Shown here: positions 44,501 to 48,060 of the stretch, piece by piece | How positions within the stretch are numbered: position 1 is the first letter of the stretch | Layout: every line of letters begins with the position of its first letter | Source of the DNA: Choristoneura fumiferana | Taxonomy: Eukaryota; Arthropoda; Insecta; Lepidoptera; Tortricidae | Assembly (NCBI RefSeq): GCF_025370935.1 | Contig: NC_133489.1 | Coordinates: forward strand, 23,861,167 to 23,925,166 | Direction: 5' to 3' | Length of the DNA stretch: 64,000 nucleotides | Program-made: the position numbers and the translations under genes | The notes under the pieces: generated by a model | What the model was told of the DNA's origin: nothing | Seen by the model: the letters and a program-made list of their open reading frames with translations, nothing else | The model's database searches: none

Positions 44501-45635
44501 CATTTTTTGTCTGATTTGTCAAGATGGCCAACATAACGCATCTAATCCGTCTATCAGCAGCTCAACAACTAGCAGACTACTAGCAAGCGTTTATGAATCA
44601 TACTTCTGACAACCTTCTAACAAGCTTAATCAGTCTGCTAAGGAACAGACCGATCAAACCTAAATTAAGGTTTTTTTATGAATAAGGCTGTAAAAGCGTG
44701 CGTCTCCCTCGGCAGAGCCCGCGCACTTCGAGGAGCCGGCGCCGCGCAACGTGTCGGCGCTGCGCGGGCGGGACGCGCTGCTGCGGTGCCGCGCGCGGGG
44801 GGACGCGCCGCTCAGCCTCGGCTGGACGCGCCACGGCCGCCGCCTCGACCGAGACTCCTTTCGGTACGCGCATCACGGTCCGATCGTACAATCGGGCGTT
44901 CATAAAACGTTGCCATTTTATGATATACCTGATCCGCTGACGACGCGCGGCCGTCGCAGGTGGACGGTGACCGAGAGCGGCGGCGGCGCGGGCGCGGCGC
45001 TGAGCTCCGAGCTGCGGCTGCGCGCGGCCGAGCCCGGCGACGCCGGCGAGTACCGCTGCGTCGCCGCCAACCGCTACGGCCGCGCGGAGGCGCCGCTGCA
45101 CTTGCACGTCGAAGGTCGGTCGCGGTCGGAGCTGCGCGAGCCCGCCGCTGTCTCGCAGGCGTCTAACGGCTTGTCCCCGCGCAGAGCCCCCGGCGGCGCC
45201 GGCGAGGCTGCGGCTGGGCGGCGTGGGCGCGCGCTGGGCGCGGCTGCGCTGGGACCCGCCCGACGGCGCCGCGCGCTACGAGGCCGCGCTCGCGCCGCCG
45301 CCGCCCCTCGCCCCGCCGCGCGCAACCTCACGCTGGAGGGGGGCGCGGGGGGCGCGGGGGGCGCGGCCGCCACGCTGGGCGAGCTGCAGCCCGCGACCGC
45401 GTACTCGCTGCGCGTCGTGGCCGTCAACCACGTGGGCTCGTCGCCGCCGTCCGCGCCGCTGCTCTTCACCACGCTCGAGGAAGGTCGGTCTCGTAGCGCT
45501 GTCGCCGCGACCGTGTGATTGTATGAACACGTTTGAGTGATCGAGGTCGTTGTTTCCGGCGCAGCTCCGTCGGGCGCGCCGCTGGCCGTGCGCGCGCGCG
45601 CCGCCGCGCCGGACGAGCTGCTCGTCACCTGGACG
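17635..45635 (+). CDS. Dscam: Dscam-family Ig/FNIII receptor, 5' half (20 coding exons)
   Basis: This is the overall gene; exons are listed separately. The joined exons give about 1,060 residues: signal peptide, Ig1-Ig9, FNIII-1 and the start of FNIII-2. Known Dscam proteins have 9 Ig, 4 FNIII, 1 Ig, 2 FNIII, a membrane helix and a cytoplasmic tail; they mediate homophilic recognition in axon guidance and dendrite self-avoidance. Family hallmarks are APELQYTFIEQALRPG (Ig5), CPYAGYPI (Ig6), PPQISPFMF and SLLVF (Ig7), VTWYRKVG (Ig8) and EPAHFEEPAPRN (Ig9). No variable exon arrays are seen where Dscam1 has them, so a Dscam2/3/4-type paralogue is likely; I cannot tell which. Five exons (29,997; 38,372; 40,941; 43,794; 45,185) each contain one apparent frame break in a G/C-rich run. 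Every other junction keeps phase. The 3' half is absent from the window. Confidence 0.9.
19650..19815 (+). repeat. Retroelement-derived repeat ('GAACCGATTTAGATGAAATT')
   Basis: AAATGAGAAAGTTTGTAAGT, then CCGCTGAACCGATTTAGATG, AAATTTGGTATACAGCTAGT and TTTGAGTCCCG form a recognisable order. It recurs at 52,385-52,520 with near-identical modules. The family is common in moth and butterfly genomes. Confidence 0.6.
19905..20095 (-). mobile_element. tRNA-derived SINE, reversed
   Basis: Read on the - strand, it begins with a tRNA-like head (CCTAGTGGTTTGACATTATG, then GTGGGTTGGAGCCCGGGATC) and runs into GAAAACATCGTGAGAAAACC. The B-box (GGTTGGAGCCC) is decayed. The order head, body, 'ATCGTGAG.AAACC' is typical of lepidopteran SINEs. 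Confidence 0.65.
20880..21110. repeat. Degenerate CpG-rich repeat with many ACGTCA motifs
   Basis: Variants of CGACGTCA/CACGTGGAC/CTACGTCATG recur roughly every 10-25 bases. The 119-residue frame across it (20,801-21,160) is rich in Arg, His, Thr and Cys because of the repeat and has no domain. The motif resembles half of a CRE/ATF site (TGACGT), but this may only reflect the simple repeat. Confidence 0.45.
22288..22390 (-). repeat. 3' end of a non-LTR retrotransposon, reversed
   Basis: AAGAAAGAAGAAAGAAAATT, then TTTATTCACAACACAAGTAC, AATAGACAAC and GGAAGTATGTGTCAATGCGG are the reverse of the copy at 8,140-8,315. Its simple-repeat tail points left, so the element is on the - strand. Confidence 0.5.
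22585..22621 (+). CDS. Dscam: Dscam-like exon 2 (signal peptide core MLLLAASLLAAP)
   Basis: The acceptor is CTTGTGTTGCCCACAG and the donor is GTGAGT, both strong. The 37 bases encode the hydrophobic core of a signal peptide and end in phase 1. Exon 3 begins with the two bases that complete that codon. The composition is GC-rich like the other exons. This directs the receptor to the secretory pathway. Confidence 0.75.
22715..22770. repeat. Partial CCTCGACGTTTC fold-back element
   Basis: ATGTTGCCGAAACGCCGAGG, then TAAATATTACTCGTGTAATATTTACCTCGCGTTT form a short palindrome (AGGTAAATATTAC/GTAATATTTACCT). It matches the arm of the element at 56,270-56,481. Confidence 0.6.
22845..23200 (+). mobile_element. 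tRNA-headed composite repeat, copy A
   Basis: The copy contains GATTGGTTTTTTGGAATC at its left edge, GGGTGAGCGGTTAGTTCC, AGATGTTGCTAGCG, GAGATATGTGGTGCATAGG, and the tRNA-like segment at 23,072-23,145, then CTTATTTTTTTGTGCATCTA. The same modules occur in copy B (about 53,045-53,268) and copy C (about 54,908-55,295, - strand). It is an interspersed element of about 400 bases with a tRNA-like core. Confidence 0.65.
23072..23145 (+). ncRNA. tRNA-like segment A (SINE head or tRNA pseudogene)
   Basis: An A-box-like TGGTGTAGCGG and a perfect B-box-like GGTTCGATTCC are present. The T arm CTGGG/CCCAG is perfect. The anticodon-like hairpin is GGCA/TGCC with a CGGAA loop, shorter than a normal 7-base loop. 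The acceptor pairing is imperfect at its outer end. It is probably transcribable by pol III but not a functional tRNA. Confidence 0.45.
24171..24254. mobile_element. Short fold-back MITE (GTGCAAGTTGCATTACAT)
   Basis: GTGCAAGTTGCATTACATTG at the left is inverted as ATGTAATGCAACTTGCAC at the right, with an inner GGAGGCCGTGTAGCAAACGA. A degraded relative lies at 17,277-17,360. Confidence 0.7.
25443..25560 (+). repeat. Lepidopteran interspersed repeat (CAAGTCCGAATCGGACTCGC)
   Basis: AAAAAAACTGGGCAAGTCCG followed by AATCGGACTCGCGCACCGCG is the same core as at 5,656, 43,085 and 51,745. The element probably extends rightward to about 26,130, where GCGTCCGCGAAGCGGAGCTC occurs, but similarity is hard to follow by eye. 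Confidence 0.6.
26558..26721. mobile_element. MITE with GGGAGCAAAAT ends and internal tandem repeat
   Basis: GGGAGCAAAATGG at the left is inverted as ATTTTGCTCCC at the right. Inside, GAATCC.GA.CGTAG/AATGAGGGATTC modules repeat about three times with a period near 30 bases (26,598-26,685). A further TTTGCTCCCTC lies at 26,902, so a larger related element may reach almost to exon 3. Confidence 0.6.
26977..27163 (+). CDS. Dscam: Dscam-like exon 3 (Ig1, first half)
   Basis: It starts with GT, completing the codon left by exon 2, and ends CACAG|GTCGAG in phase 2. It encodes LAPWFVVEPPPLVLVG followed by LACAAGGRPPPALSWLRDG: the first Ig cysteine, the P-x-P linker and the core tryptophan of Ig1. 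The acceptor CGGCAG is preceded by purines (TGTGAAAAAAAAATTGTGTGG) and lacks a polypyrimidine tract, which is unusual. Confidence 0.8.
28896..29612. mobile_element. AT-rich element with self-similar GCGAAAT/TTCGCC modules, flanked by 10-bp direct repeats
   Basis: CCCAGTAAGG occurs at 28,896-28,905 and again at 29,603-29,612. Between them, motifs such as TTTTCGGCGAAATATTTTTC, CCTTTCGCCGAAGTTTC, TGCGAAATG and TTTCGCC recur in both orientations, and a GAGCGAGCGAAGCGAGCGAG run lies at 29,212. The direct repeats look like a target-site duplication. It lies in the Ig1 intron and no protein is evident. Confidence 0.5.
29678..29805 (+). CDS. Dscam: Dscam-like exon 4 (Ig1, second half)
   Basis: The acceptor is TTGTGTACAG and the donor is CCCG|GTCCGT, which is weak. 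One base completes the Arg codon from exon 3, and the exon ends in phase 1. It encodes RVHSNGTLEI, an alanine run, then ELRCRAANQHGVALSAPVTLL, which carries the second Ig1 cysteine. Standard Ig I-set strands E to G are visible. The Ala run is longer than usual. Confidence 0.85.
29997..30207 (+). CDS. Dscam: Dscam-like exon 5 (Ig2, first half; frame break)
   Basis: It opens with VADDGWEAEVTAEPAAAGGVAALACG in the phase expected from exon 4. It closes with GELEAALWYHGDRVIDVPPP in the phase needed by exon 6. The two parts are in different frames, shifted by +1 base across the G/C run at about 30,090-30,122. Cysteine and tryptophan of Ig2 are both present. An assembly indel is the simplest explanation. 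Confidence 0.75.
30494..30584. mobile_element. Near-perfect hairpin element
   Basis: GTTTAACTGACGGTTAAATG, then TGATGCCGTCTC is inverted as GAGACGGCATCACATTTAAC, then CGTCAGTTAAC, with a loop of about 20 bases. Flanking sequences GAAACAGCCCCTTAATCTATA (30,455) and GAAACAGCCCCTAAATCTATA (30,597) are near-direct repeats. It is a small MITE in the Ig2 intron. Confidence 0.75.
31457..32200 (+). repeat. Duplicated segment, copy 1 (contains exon 6)
   Basis: From about AGCAGGAGATAAAGTACTTT to GTCGTAACATGCA, this segment is repeated at about 35,130-35,837. The copies differ by many single-base and short indels, with copy 2 usually the shorter. The LINE lies between the two copies. Confidence 0.85.
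31944..32084 (+). CDS. Dscam: Dscam-like exon 6 (Ig2, second half)
   Basis: The acceptor is TTGTGCTTGTGCAG and the donor is CTGG|GTCAGT; phase 1 in, phase 1 out. It encodes EARYLAAGNVLLIRGVSPQD, then AGEYGCLARHR, the D-x-G-x-Y-x-C signature of an Ig domain. It ends with an Arg-rich stretch and LLVLG. This copy is in frame. A second, damaged copy lies 3.65 kb downstream. Confidence 0.85.
32478..35145 (-). mobile_element. 5'-truncated non-LTR retrotransposon (LINE, Jockey/I-like)
   Basis: A long T run at 32,483-32,512 on the + strand is the poly(A) tail of a - strand element. From 35,145 leftward, the - strand encodes the end of an AP endonuclease (ILGDFNAHNVEW at about 35,010-35,050; SSDHCLI at about 34,810 across a frame break), then a long reverse transcriptase frame. 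The 5' end is cut within the endonuclease. It is inserted in the Ig2/Ig3 interval of the receptor gene, antisense to it. Confidence 0.9.
32560..34725 (-). CDS. LINE reverse transcriptase (ORF2 C-terminal part)
   Basis: This is a 721-residue open frame. Reverse transcriptase motifs appear in order: RPIAITSLFSKIMESV, then SLDVAKAFDRVWH with the first catalytic Asp, GVPQGCVLSP, and CYADDSTV, the catalytic YADD box. A C-terminal region with RIQRRATRIVG follows, typical of Jockey/I-group LINEs. The upstream frame continues the endonuclease in broken pieces. The frame's Met is not the real start. It copies element RNA at the target site; it is not a host gene. Confidence 0.9.
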   Translation of the reverse strand: MGWDAVLLCVLPWRQVCFKLDDPNVVADSVTDVVLQEWNSLFHPLRSPLVADPNLGLVDPAKWLHAESGCYQAWVNAAKIRDVNTSTLKKEFNFASRSLKRDIARAKSLHIGRIGERLERLPSGTRAFWSLAKAIQGNFCTPSFPPLHAGNDSLAHDAKEKADLLAKLFAFNSTLDDGGHTPPTIPQCESCMPDIRFHQSSVRRALLSLDIHKSNGPDGIPPIVLKTCAPELAPVLTRLFRLSYSSGVVPISWKSALVHPIPKKGDRSNPSTYRPIAITSLFSKIMESVINDQLLRYLEDHQLLSDRQYGFRSGRSAGDLLVYLTHRWAQAIETKGEALAVSLDVAKAFDRVWHKALLSKLPSFGLPEKLCGWIGSFLTDRSIKVVVDGACSDSMSVNAGVPQGCVLSPTLFLLHINDMLPTGGIHCYADDSTVDASYTGRANISRENVTECRNKLVSEIETSLKEVSEWGRLNLVRFNPTKTQVCAFTTKKSAFVASPLFESTSLATTASIGILGIDISSEVQFRGHLEGKAKLASKKLGVLNRSRQYFTSAHRLQLYKAQVRPHMEYCSHLWAGAPQYQLLPLDRIQRRATRIVGCQRVSDRLDSLALRRDVASLCILYRMYNGECSEELFGLIPAASFRHRPTRQHFHPHHLDGWRSSTVRFSRNFLPRTAKLWNELSPAVFPDRYDLQVFKKRAYSYLKGRQRTCDSSGVAGVHGRR
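35130..35837 (+). repeat. Duplicated segment, copy 2 (contains damaged exon 6')
   Basis: It follows directly on the 5' end of the LINE. It repeats copy 1 (31,457-32,200) with many small deletions, e.g. AGGAGGATTTTCGTCGCTGTTAACACG where copy 1 has a longer AATATTTTTACGTCG form. The deletion-biased differences look like noisy-read sequence more than normal divergence. Confidence 0.8.
35597..35736 (+). pseudogene. Duplicate of Dscam-like exon 6, frame-broken
   Basis: The acceptor CTTGTGCAG and donor GTCAGT are kept. The body is 140 bases against 141 in copy 1. An extra base near 35,620 moves the Ig signature LLIRGVSPQDAGEYGCLARH out of the entry frame, and two bases are lost near 35,716-35,733. 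As written it could not replace exon 6. It could be a decayed tandem exon or a second haplotype misplaced by the assembler. Confidence 0.65.
36075..36210. mobile_element. Fold-back element with GGGCGGTA.TAGAATTACGAAC arms
   Basis: ACATTGTATGTCGCACGGGC and GAATTACGAACGTCGACTCA with AAGCCC are matched in reverse by GGGCTTCTAATAGACTCTCG, TTCGTAATTC and ACCGCCCTTAAGACACAATGT. The centre is TCAGTCTTCGACTT. It lies in the Ig2/Ig3 intron. Confidence 0.65.
36748..36871 (+). CDS. Dscam: Dscam-like exon 7 (Ig3, first half)
   Basis: The acceptor is GTTTGTTTGCAG; phase 1 in, phase 2 out at CAC|GTAAAC. It encodes LSTVALTLTVRAAAG, then APVCLPCAGSPHPAPHYT, with the Ig3 cysteine and the proline-rich linker that precedes the core Trp in exon 8. 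In Dscam1 this half of Ig3 is next to the variable exon 6 cluster; here only one version is seen. Confidence 0.85.
37077..37317 (+). CDS. Dscam: Dscam-like exon 8 (Ig3 second half and linker into Ig4)
   Basis: The acceptor is CGTCCCAACAG and the donor GTG|GTGACG ends in phase 0. It encodes WYRSGSGRLVPAAEGEGEGE, a run of Glu-Gly from (GAGGGC)5 at 37,117-37,146, then CVRRALRAAAGGWLCRAASA and the next-domain opening PLAVSLQPELV. The repeat lies in a surface loop of Ig3 and may vary in length between individuals. An alternative donor (GTGGTG) lies three bases earlier. Confidence 0.8.
37401..37626 (+). CDS. Dscam: Dscam-like exon 9 (Ig4)
   Basis: The acceptor is GGTGGGTGGCAG, phase 0 in, and the donor CCG|GTGCGT, phase 1 out. 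It encodes VGRSGSTVRFNCSCSWG, ALSWRHDGASLPAG and GVYQCEARRGRRAAQ, so both Ig4 cysteines and the core Trp lie in one exon. It is intact. The intron before it is only 83 bases. Confidence 0.85.
38372..38524 (+). CDS. Dscam: Dscam-like exon 10 (Ig5, first half; frame break)
   Basis: It opens APELQYTFIEQALRPG, then DATLRCVAAAAPRP, a Dscam Ig5 hallmark. It ends ITWLLDDKPLAHYRAPHR in another frame. One base appears to be missing in the GCCCCGCCCCGC run at about 38,458-38,471. The donor CACCG|GTGAGC at 38,525 is the first of nine identical or nearly identical donors in the minisatellite that follows. Confidence 0.8.
38515..38885 (+). repeat. 42-bp minisatellite that multiplies the exon 10 donor site
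   Basis: The unit runs from CGCGCGCCGCACCGGTGAGC through TGACCTGACCACCTCACAC to TAC. GT donors occur at 38,525 and every 42 bases to 38,861 (nine positions). The eighth unit has GACTACC and the ninth CACCAGTGAG. The repeat contains the last bases of the exon plus the first bases of the intron. TGA in the unit would stop translation if a later donor were used. Confidence 0.95.
39211..39362 (+). CDS. Dscam: Dscam-like exon 11 (Ig5, second half)
   Basis: The acceptor is GTGGTTGCGGCAG and the donor TACG|GTGAGC; phase 2 in, phase 1 out. It encodes YSVSEEAASGGAAVSVLRLR, then ALAPADGGRYTCRATNDHGA and ARLNVYG: the D-G-x-Y-x-C signature and the typical Dscam end of an Ig domain. It is in frame. Confidence 0.9.
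39442..39532 (+). CDS. Dscam: Dscam-like exon 12 (Ig6, first half)
   Basis: The acceptor is CTCTCGCCCGCAG, and the preceding intron is only 79 bases with a long C run. It encodes GPPSIRAAGPVRVVAG, then TNATVYCPYAGYPI, a strong Dscam Ig6 signature. The donor ATCAG|GTCCAT is weak but gives phase 2, which fits exon 13 exactly (AG+C). Confidence 0.85.
39569..39705. mobile_element. MITE with GTAATTTTTTGAGTC arms
   Basis: GGGCGTAATTTTTTGAGTCA at 39,586 is inverted as GACTCAAAAAATTACGGG at 39,678-39,695, with outer GGTGAA.CC/GGGTTCACCC. It lies 40 bases inside the Ig6 intron. Confidence 0.65.
40330..40490 (+). repeat. Repeat core in inverted arrangement plus SINE fragment
   Basis: AAAAAAACCGGCCAAGAGCG, then TGTCGGACACGCCCGAAATA is followed by its partial inverse TGTGTCCGACACGCTTTTGG, so two cores face each other. 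GGTTCGAGTCCCGGCGAGGC at 40,421 resembles a pol III B-box from a SINE. Confidence 0.5.
40623..40912. mobile_element. MITE with TGATTCGTCGTATTCCTGTT arms, ending 28 bp before exon 13
   Basis: GAATTGTTCCTGATTCGTCG, then TATTCCTGTTT is inverted as ACCGGAATACGACGAATCAG, then GATCAATTC. Additional copies of CTGATTCGTCGTATTC (40,681) and AATCAGGAATGCGACGAAAC (40,846) lie inside. The right end is 28 bases from the exon 13 start. Confidence 0.75.
40941..41160 (+). CDS. Dscam: Dscam-like exon 13 (Ig6, second half; GC repeat and frame break)
   Basis: The acceptor is CTTTGTGTTGCAG. It opens SAVTWWRGSERVGG, containing the core Trp. It closes DAGAYACSVTAPDGS, then TARRDIEIQVL, containing the D-x-G-x-Y-x-C signature. 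Between them a 17/18-bp repeat (GGGGCGGGCGGGGCCGC) occurs three to four times at about 40,983-41,050, and the frame shifts by one base. The repeat may be a real expansion or an assembly error in extreme GC. The donor is CTAA|GTCAGT. Confidence 0.75.
41166..42080. mobile_element. Large fold-back element with repeated GGATGGTTGGAAAA units
   Basis: The left end CCCGTGCGCCCCTGTTCCAC, then CTATCCCTACCG is inverted as CGGTAGGGATAGGTGGAACA, then GAGGCCCGTGCGCG at the right. Inside, TAGTATGGATGGTTGG-type units with CACAAGTCCCTACCA occur four times on one side (41,779-41,945) and inverted at 41,315-41,510. A separate AT-rich stretch sits at the centre. It begins five bases after the exon 13 donor GT. 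Confidence 0.8.
42840..43118 (-). repeat. Lepidopteran interspersed repeat, reversed
   Basis: CTGTCCGTCTGTCTGTCTGT, then GAAATTTTCACAGATGGTGT, CTATAACAACAAATACTAAA, TAATGTCTAATGTACGGAAC and GGGAGTCCGACTCGCACTTG occur in this order. The same order occurs at 51,508-51,790. This is a close second copy of one family. Confidence 0.75.
43221..43502 (+). CDS. Dscam: Dscam-like exon 14 (Ig7, complete)
   Basis: The acceptor is GGTGGTGCGCGCAG and the donor AAGG|GTGAGT; phase 1 in and out. It encodes PPQISPFMFSSELREG, FTWRKDGAPLPPALQV, SLGDFSLLVFPALDARHAGR and YTCRVANAAAAAEYSADLSV. A whole Ig domain sits in one exon and in frame. In Dscam1 this domain is the exon 9 hypervariable cluster; here there is one exon only. 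Confidence 0.9.
43567..43686 (+). CDS. Dscam: Dscam-like exon 15 (Ig8, first half)
   Basis: The acceptor is TTGTGCGCGCAG, and the intron before it is 64 bases. It encodes VPPAWTTEPSDVAVLLGAPL, then LLECAARGHPAPVVTWYRKVG, with the Ig8 cysteine, the G-H-P-A-P linker and the core Trp. The donor GTCG|GTAAGT is consensus. It is in frame. Confidence 0.9.
43794..43975 (+). CDS. Dscam: Dscam-like exon 16 (Ig8, second half; frame break)
   Basis: The acceptor is GATCCGACCGACAG. It opens GESLSDPESDERWEEVSGG in the expected phase and closes RGRYRCRADNGVGAPLLKHV, then DVTVHG, in the phase exon 17 needs. One base seems to be missing in the GGCGGCGGGCGGCG-type run at about 43,857-43,900. The Ig8 second cysteine is in RYRCRADN. 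Confidence 0.8.
43998..44690. mobile_element. Non-autonomous DNA transposon with GGCCTTATTCATAAAAA ends
   Basis: GGCCTTATTCATAAAAAGTT at the left is inverted as TTTTTTATGAATAAGGCTG at the right. A second nested inverted pair (GATTCATAAACGTCTGATAG versus CGTTTATGAATC) lies just inside. The interior is AT-rich without a transposase frame. It fills almost the whole Ig8/Ig9 intron, from 22 bases after exon 16 to 26 bases before exon 17. Confidence 0.8.
44716..44863 (+). CDS. Dscam: Dscam-like exon 17 (Ig9, first half)
   Basis: The acceptor is GTCTCCCTCGGCAG; phase 1 in, phase 2 out at TTTCG|GTACGC. It encodes EPAHFEEPAPRNVSALRGRD, ALLRCRARGDAPLSLGW and TRHGRRLDRDSFR, the Dscam Ig9 pattern (PxHF, RN, RG, C-x-A/R-x-G-D-x-P-L). 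It is in frame. Confidence 0.9.
44960..45114 (+). CDS. Dscam: Dscam-like exon 18 (Ig9, second half)
   Basis: The acceptor is GCGGCCGTCGCAG; phase 2 in, phase 1 out at GAAG|GTCGGT. It encodes WTVTESGGGAGAALSSELRL, then AAEPGDAGEYRCVAANRYGR and APLHLHVEG. The E-P-G-D-A-G-E-Y-R-C motif closes Ig9. It is in frame. Confidence 0.9.
45185..45483 (+). CDS. Dscam: Dscam-like exon 19 (FNIII domain 1; frame break)
   Basis: The acceptor is TTGTCCCCGCGCAG. It opens PPAAPARLRLGGVGARWARL, then RWDPPDGAARYEAALAPPPP, and closes NLTLEGGAGGAGGAAATLGE, then LQPATAYSLRVVAVNHVGSS, P.PLLFTTLEE: the W...P...Y and T.Y..R..A.N..G pattern of a fibronectin III fold. The two parts differ by one base around 45,300-45,330. 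Ig9 joined directly to FNIII-1 matches the Dscam plan. Confidence 0.85.
45565..45635 (+). CDS. Dscam: Dscam-like exon 20 (start of FNIII domain 2)
   Basis: The acceptor is TTGTTTCCGGCGCAG and the donor ACG|GTGAGT. It encodes APSGAPLAVRARAAAPDELL, then VTWT, the A and B strands of FNIII-2. It ends in phase 0. The next exon should carry the rest of FNIII-2, but none is found between here and the gap or beyond. Confidence 0.85.
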
Positions 45636-46110
45636 GTGAGTGCTCTGGAACATAGGGACAGTTATTGTACACTCGGGCTCTCACTTTCGTAGCGTTAAAT
45701 ATTTGTAGGTACCCAATTCTAAAGGTCACAGCTTATTAGAACCATCCGGCATACGACCAGCACCGCCTCTACTTTCAGCGTCCATTCGTTGTTGACAGGT
45801 GGTCCACGAGTGGACGCTGCATTGACAACGAGTGGACGTCGCGTGGACCACGATTTTCCTAGTAGTCTATTATGACATGAGGGTAGGGAGCGCCGCGCCG
45901 ACCGCGCGCGCTTCACGCGAGGCAAGCGGACGAGCAGCGAGCCATCGCCGAGTGGCCCACTCGCCGTCCGCGCGTGGACACGAGCGAGTGAGGCGATCCG
46001 GTGACGCTACGGAGTTGGTGTAAGGAGCGCATGCCCATACAAATCCATATAATTGCTCGCGGTGAGCGGTGAGGCGGTGCTAATCGAATGCCGGGTGGAT
46101 CTGTGAGCTG

Positions 46111-46210
46111 NNNNNNNNNNNNNNNNNNNNNNNNNNNNNNNNNNNNNNNNNNNNNNNNNNNNNNNNNNNNNNNNNNNNNNNNNNNNNNNNNNNNNNNNNN
46201 NNNNNNNNNN
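46111..46210. other. Assembly gap (100 N)
   Basis: Exactly 100 N, the usual placeholder for a scaffold gap of unknown length. The sequence before it (45,790-46,110) is a GC-rich repeat with TGGTCCACGAGTGGACG modules. The sequence after it is AT-rich. The missing Dscam 3' exons may lie in it, or the two sides may not truly be neighbours. Confidence 0.95.
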
Positions 46211-47108
46211 ATTTTTCGTCGTATCCTACGATAAGAGCCCACAATTACAAATGCTCACTTTTCAGGAGAAGCATTTTTGTGTTTCTTTCAAAATATAAGT
46301 AGCGAATTGATAATTTTGCAAATTAAAATAATGTGTATTAGGGTTCTAGGGTTCTGTTAAAACAAAAATTATGTTCTTAATGATACATTATAGATAGATT
46401 TTGTCCTTTAAATCCTTTTCGTCGGACTAAATGAGTTTTTAAAGGGCCATAAGCTACATTGTGCCTTTTATCGTCGAAAAATTCGAGGCCACAACTACCA
46501 TTAGGACCAAAATTGTAGTTGTTAATATTTTCGTTTCAAATTTTTTAAAATTAGTATTTTTCTTGTAATACTGAAAGAAGTGGCAAATAAGAAAAAAAAT
46601 ATTTTATTTTCTAAGATTTTTTAATCATAAAGCGTAGGTACGTAGCCACAGTGATTCCGTAAAATAAAACAAGTCCCGCATTTAAGGAAGCATAAGTGAA
46701 ACTAAAAAAAAAATCATACTTAAAATAAATATTTAACTTCTGAAACTCAAAATATTCTCTACGCTCTTAATATAAAAATAAAATTGCACATTATTATTTA
46801 CTCAGTCTTCAGTACTCATTGGGGATCTTTCCTTATTCTTTCTCATCGTCTGTATCACCCGCAGTAGCAACACCTCTTTTCTCATGAGGTAACGTTGTAA
46901 AAAAGTCATGAAATCCTTCAGGGTTTTTTTATTTTATTTTTTGATTGATACAAAGATACTTGTCTTTATTCACTTTTATAGGGTCCGTGCTTGCTTTTGC
47001 AATATTTGTAACTACACTCCTTGTCCCTCTATTCGCCTTTTATTATATAAGTCGTTATTGTTTTCTAGTCGTCGCGAAAATCGTAACTAAGTATATTAAT
47101 TGGTAATA

Positions 47109-48060
47109 GGGACCAAATATTGGACAGTGTAAGTTAAGAAAAATAAAGATTAACTACATTTCTTTAAAGACAACGTTTCATTATTCTTAATGTGGTGAAA
47201 GATTTTTTTGACATTCATAAGTGCTTGTTATAGCCTAAATTGAATAAATATATTTAGACTAACTGAATATTTACAGACTGTTACCGACAACAATAGCGGG
47301 CTTGATGTTTAAGCAAACCAAGTTAATCGCAGCGCAGATTTTTGTCAGAGCTACAATTAGAAGACAAATTGATGAAGACTGAATTTTTAAAATAAACTCA
47401 GATGCATTAAAAAGCAGTAGCCATCATTGTACAAAATTAAACGAAAAAAATAATGTTGGTGTATAATTTTGAAACTTTCCCGGAGTCACACCGAAGTTTT
47501 TGTCAACTTGAAAACCTTCAACTTCTCGCTACTAACCTATACCTACTGAATTATTTTTGCATAATGTCATCGTCGAAGAAAAAATTACGAATAATTTCTT
47601 CCCTCTGCATAACTATATCATCTAGAACTTCATCGGTTTCTTTTTGTTTTCTACAAGGATAAAATTTTCATTCTGACACGATCAATCGAGAATTGAGCTA
47701 AACTCCAAAATTGTCTTTTAATCATTGCACATTCTACATTTTCGCCAGTTTTTTCTTCGGTGATGTCATCAGGCGAAAACAATTCAGCAGTAGCAGAAAG
47801 TTAAACTTTTTCAAGTTGAAGAAAACTTCGGTGCTACTCCTGGAAAGTTTTCAAAATTATATCACCAATATTTTTTTTCGTTTTATTTAAAATTCGGTCT
47901 TCATCAATTTGTCTTCTATTTATGTGTTGTAGCTTTGAAAAAAATCTGCGATTAATTTGGTTTGTTTTAACATCAAACCCGCTGTTGATGTCTTTAAAAA
48001 AATATGCTTAGGTAATCTTTATTTTCTTAACTTAGGTACACTGTCTAAAATATGGTCCCG
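47109..48060. repeat. Large degenerate palindrome (about 950 bp)
   Basis: GGGACCAAATATTGGACAGT near 47,109 is inverted near 48,060 (ACTGTCTAAAATATGGTCCC-like). CTTGATGTTTAAGCAAACCA/TGGTTTGTTTTAACATCAAA, GACAAATTGATGAAGACTGA/TCGGTCTTCATCAATTTGTC and TTTTGAAACTTTCC.GGAGTC/ACTCCTGGAAAGTTTTCAAA follow inward in the right order. The centre is about 47,540-47,790. The arms have diverged, and no coding frame spans them. Confidence 0.75.

Noticed and set aside
26977..45635. Dscam1 with hypervariable exon arrays
   Set aside because: Only one exon is seen for each half of Ig2 and Ig3 and for Ig7, apart from the damaged exon 6 duplicate. Dscam1 would show dozens of related exons.
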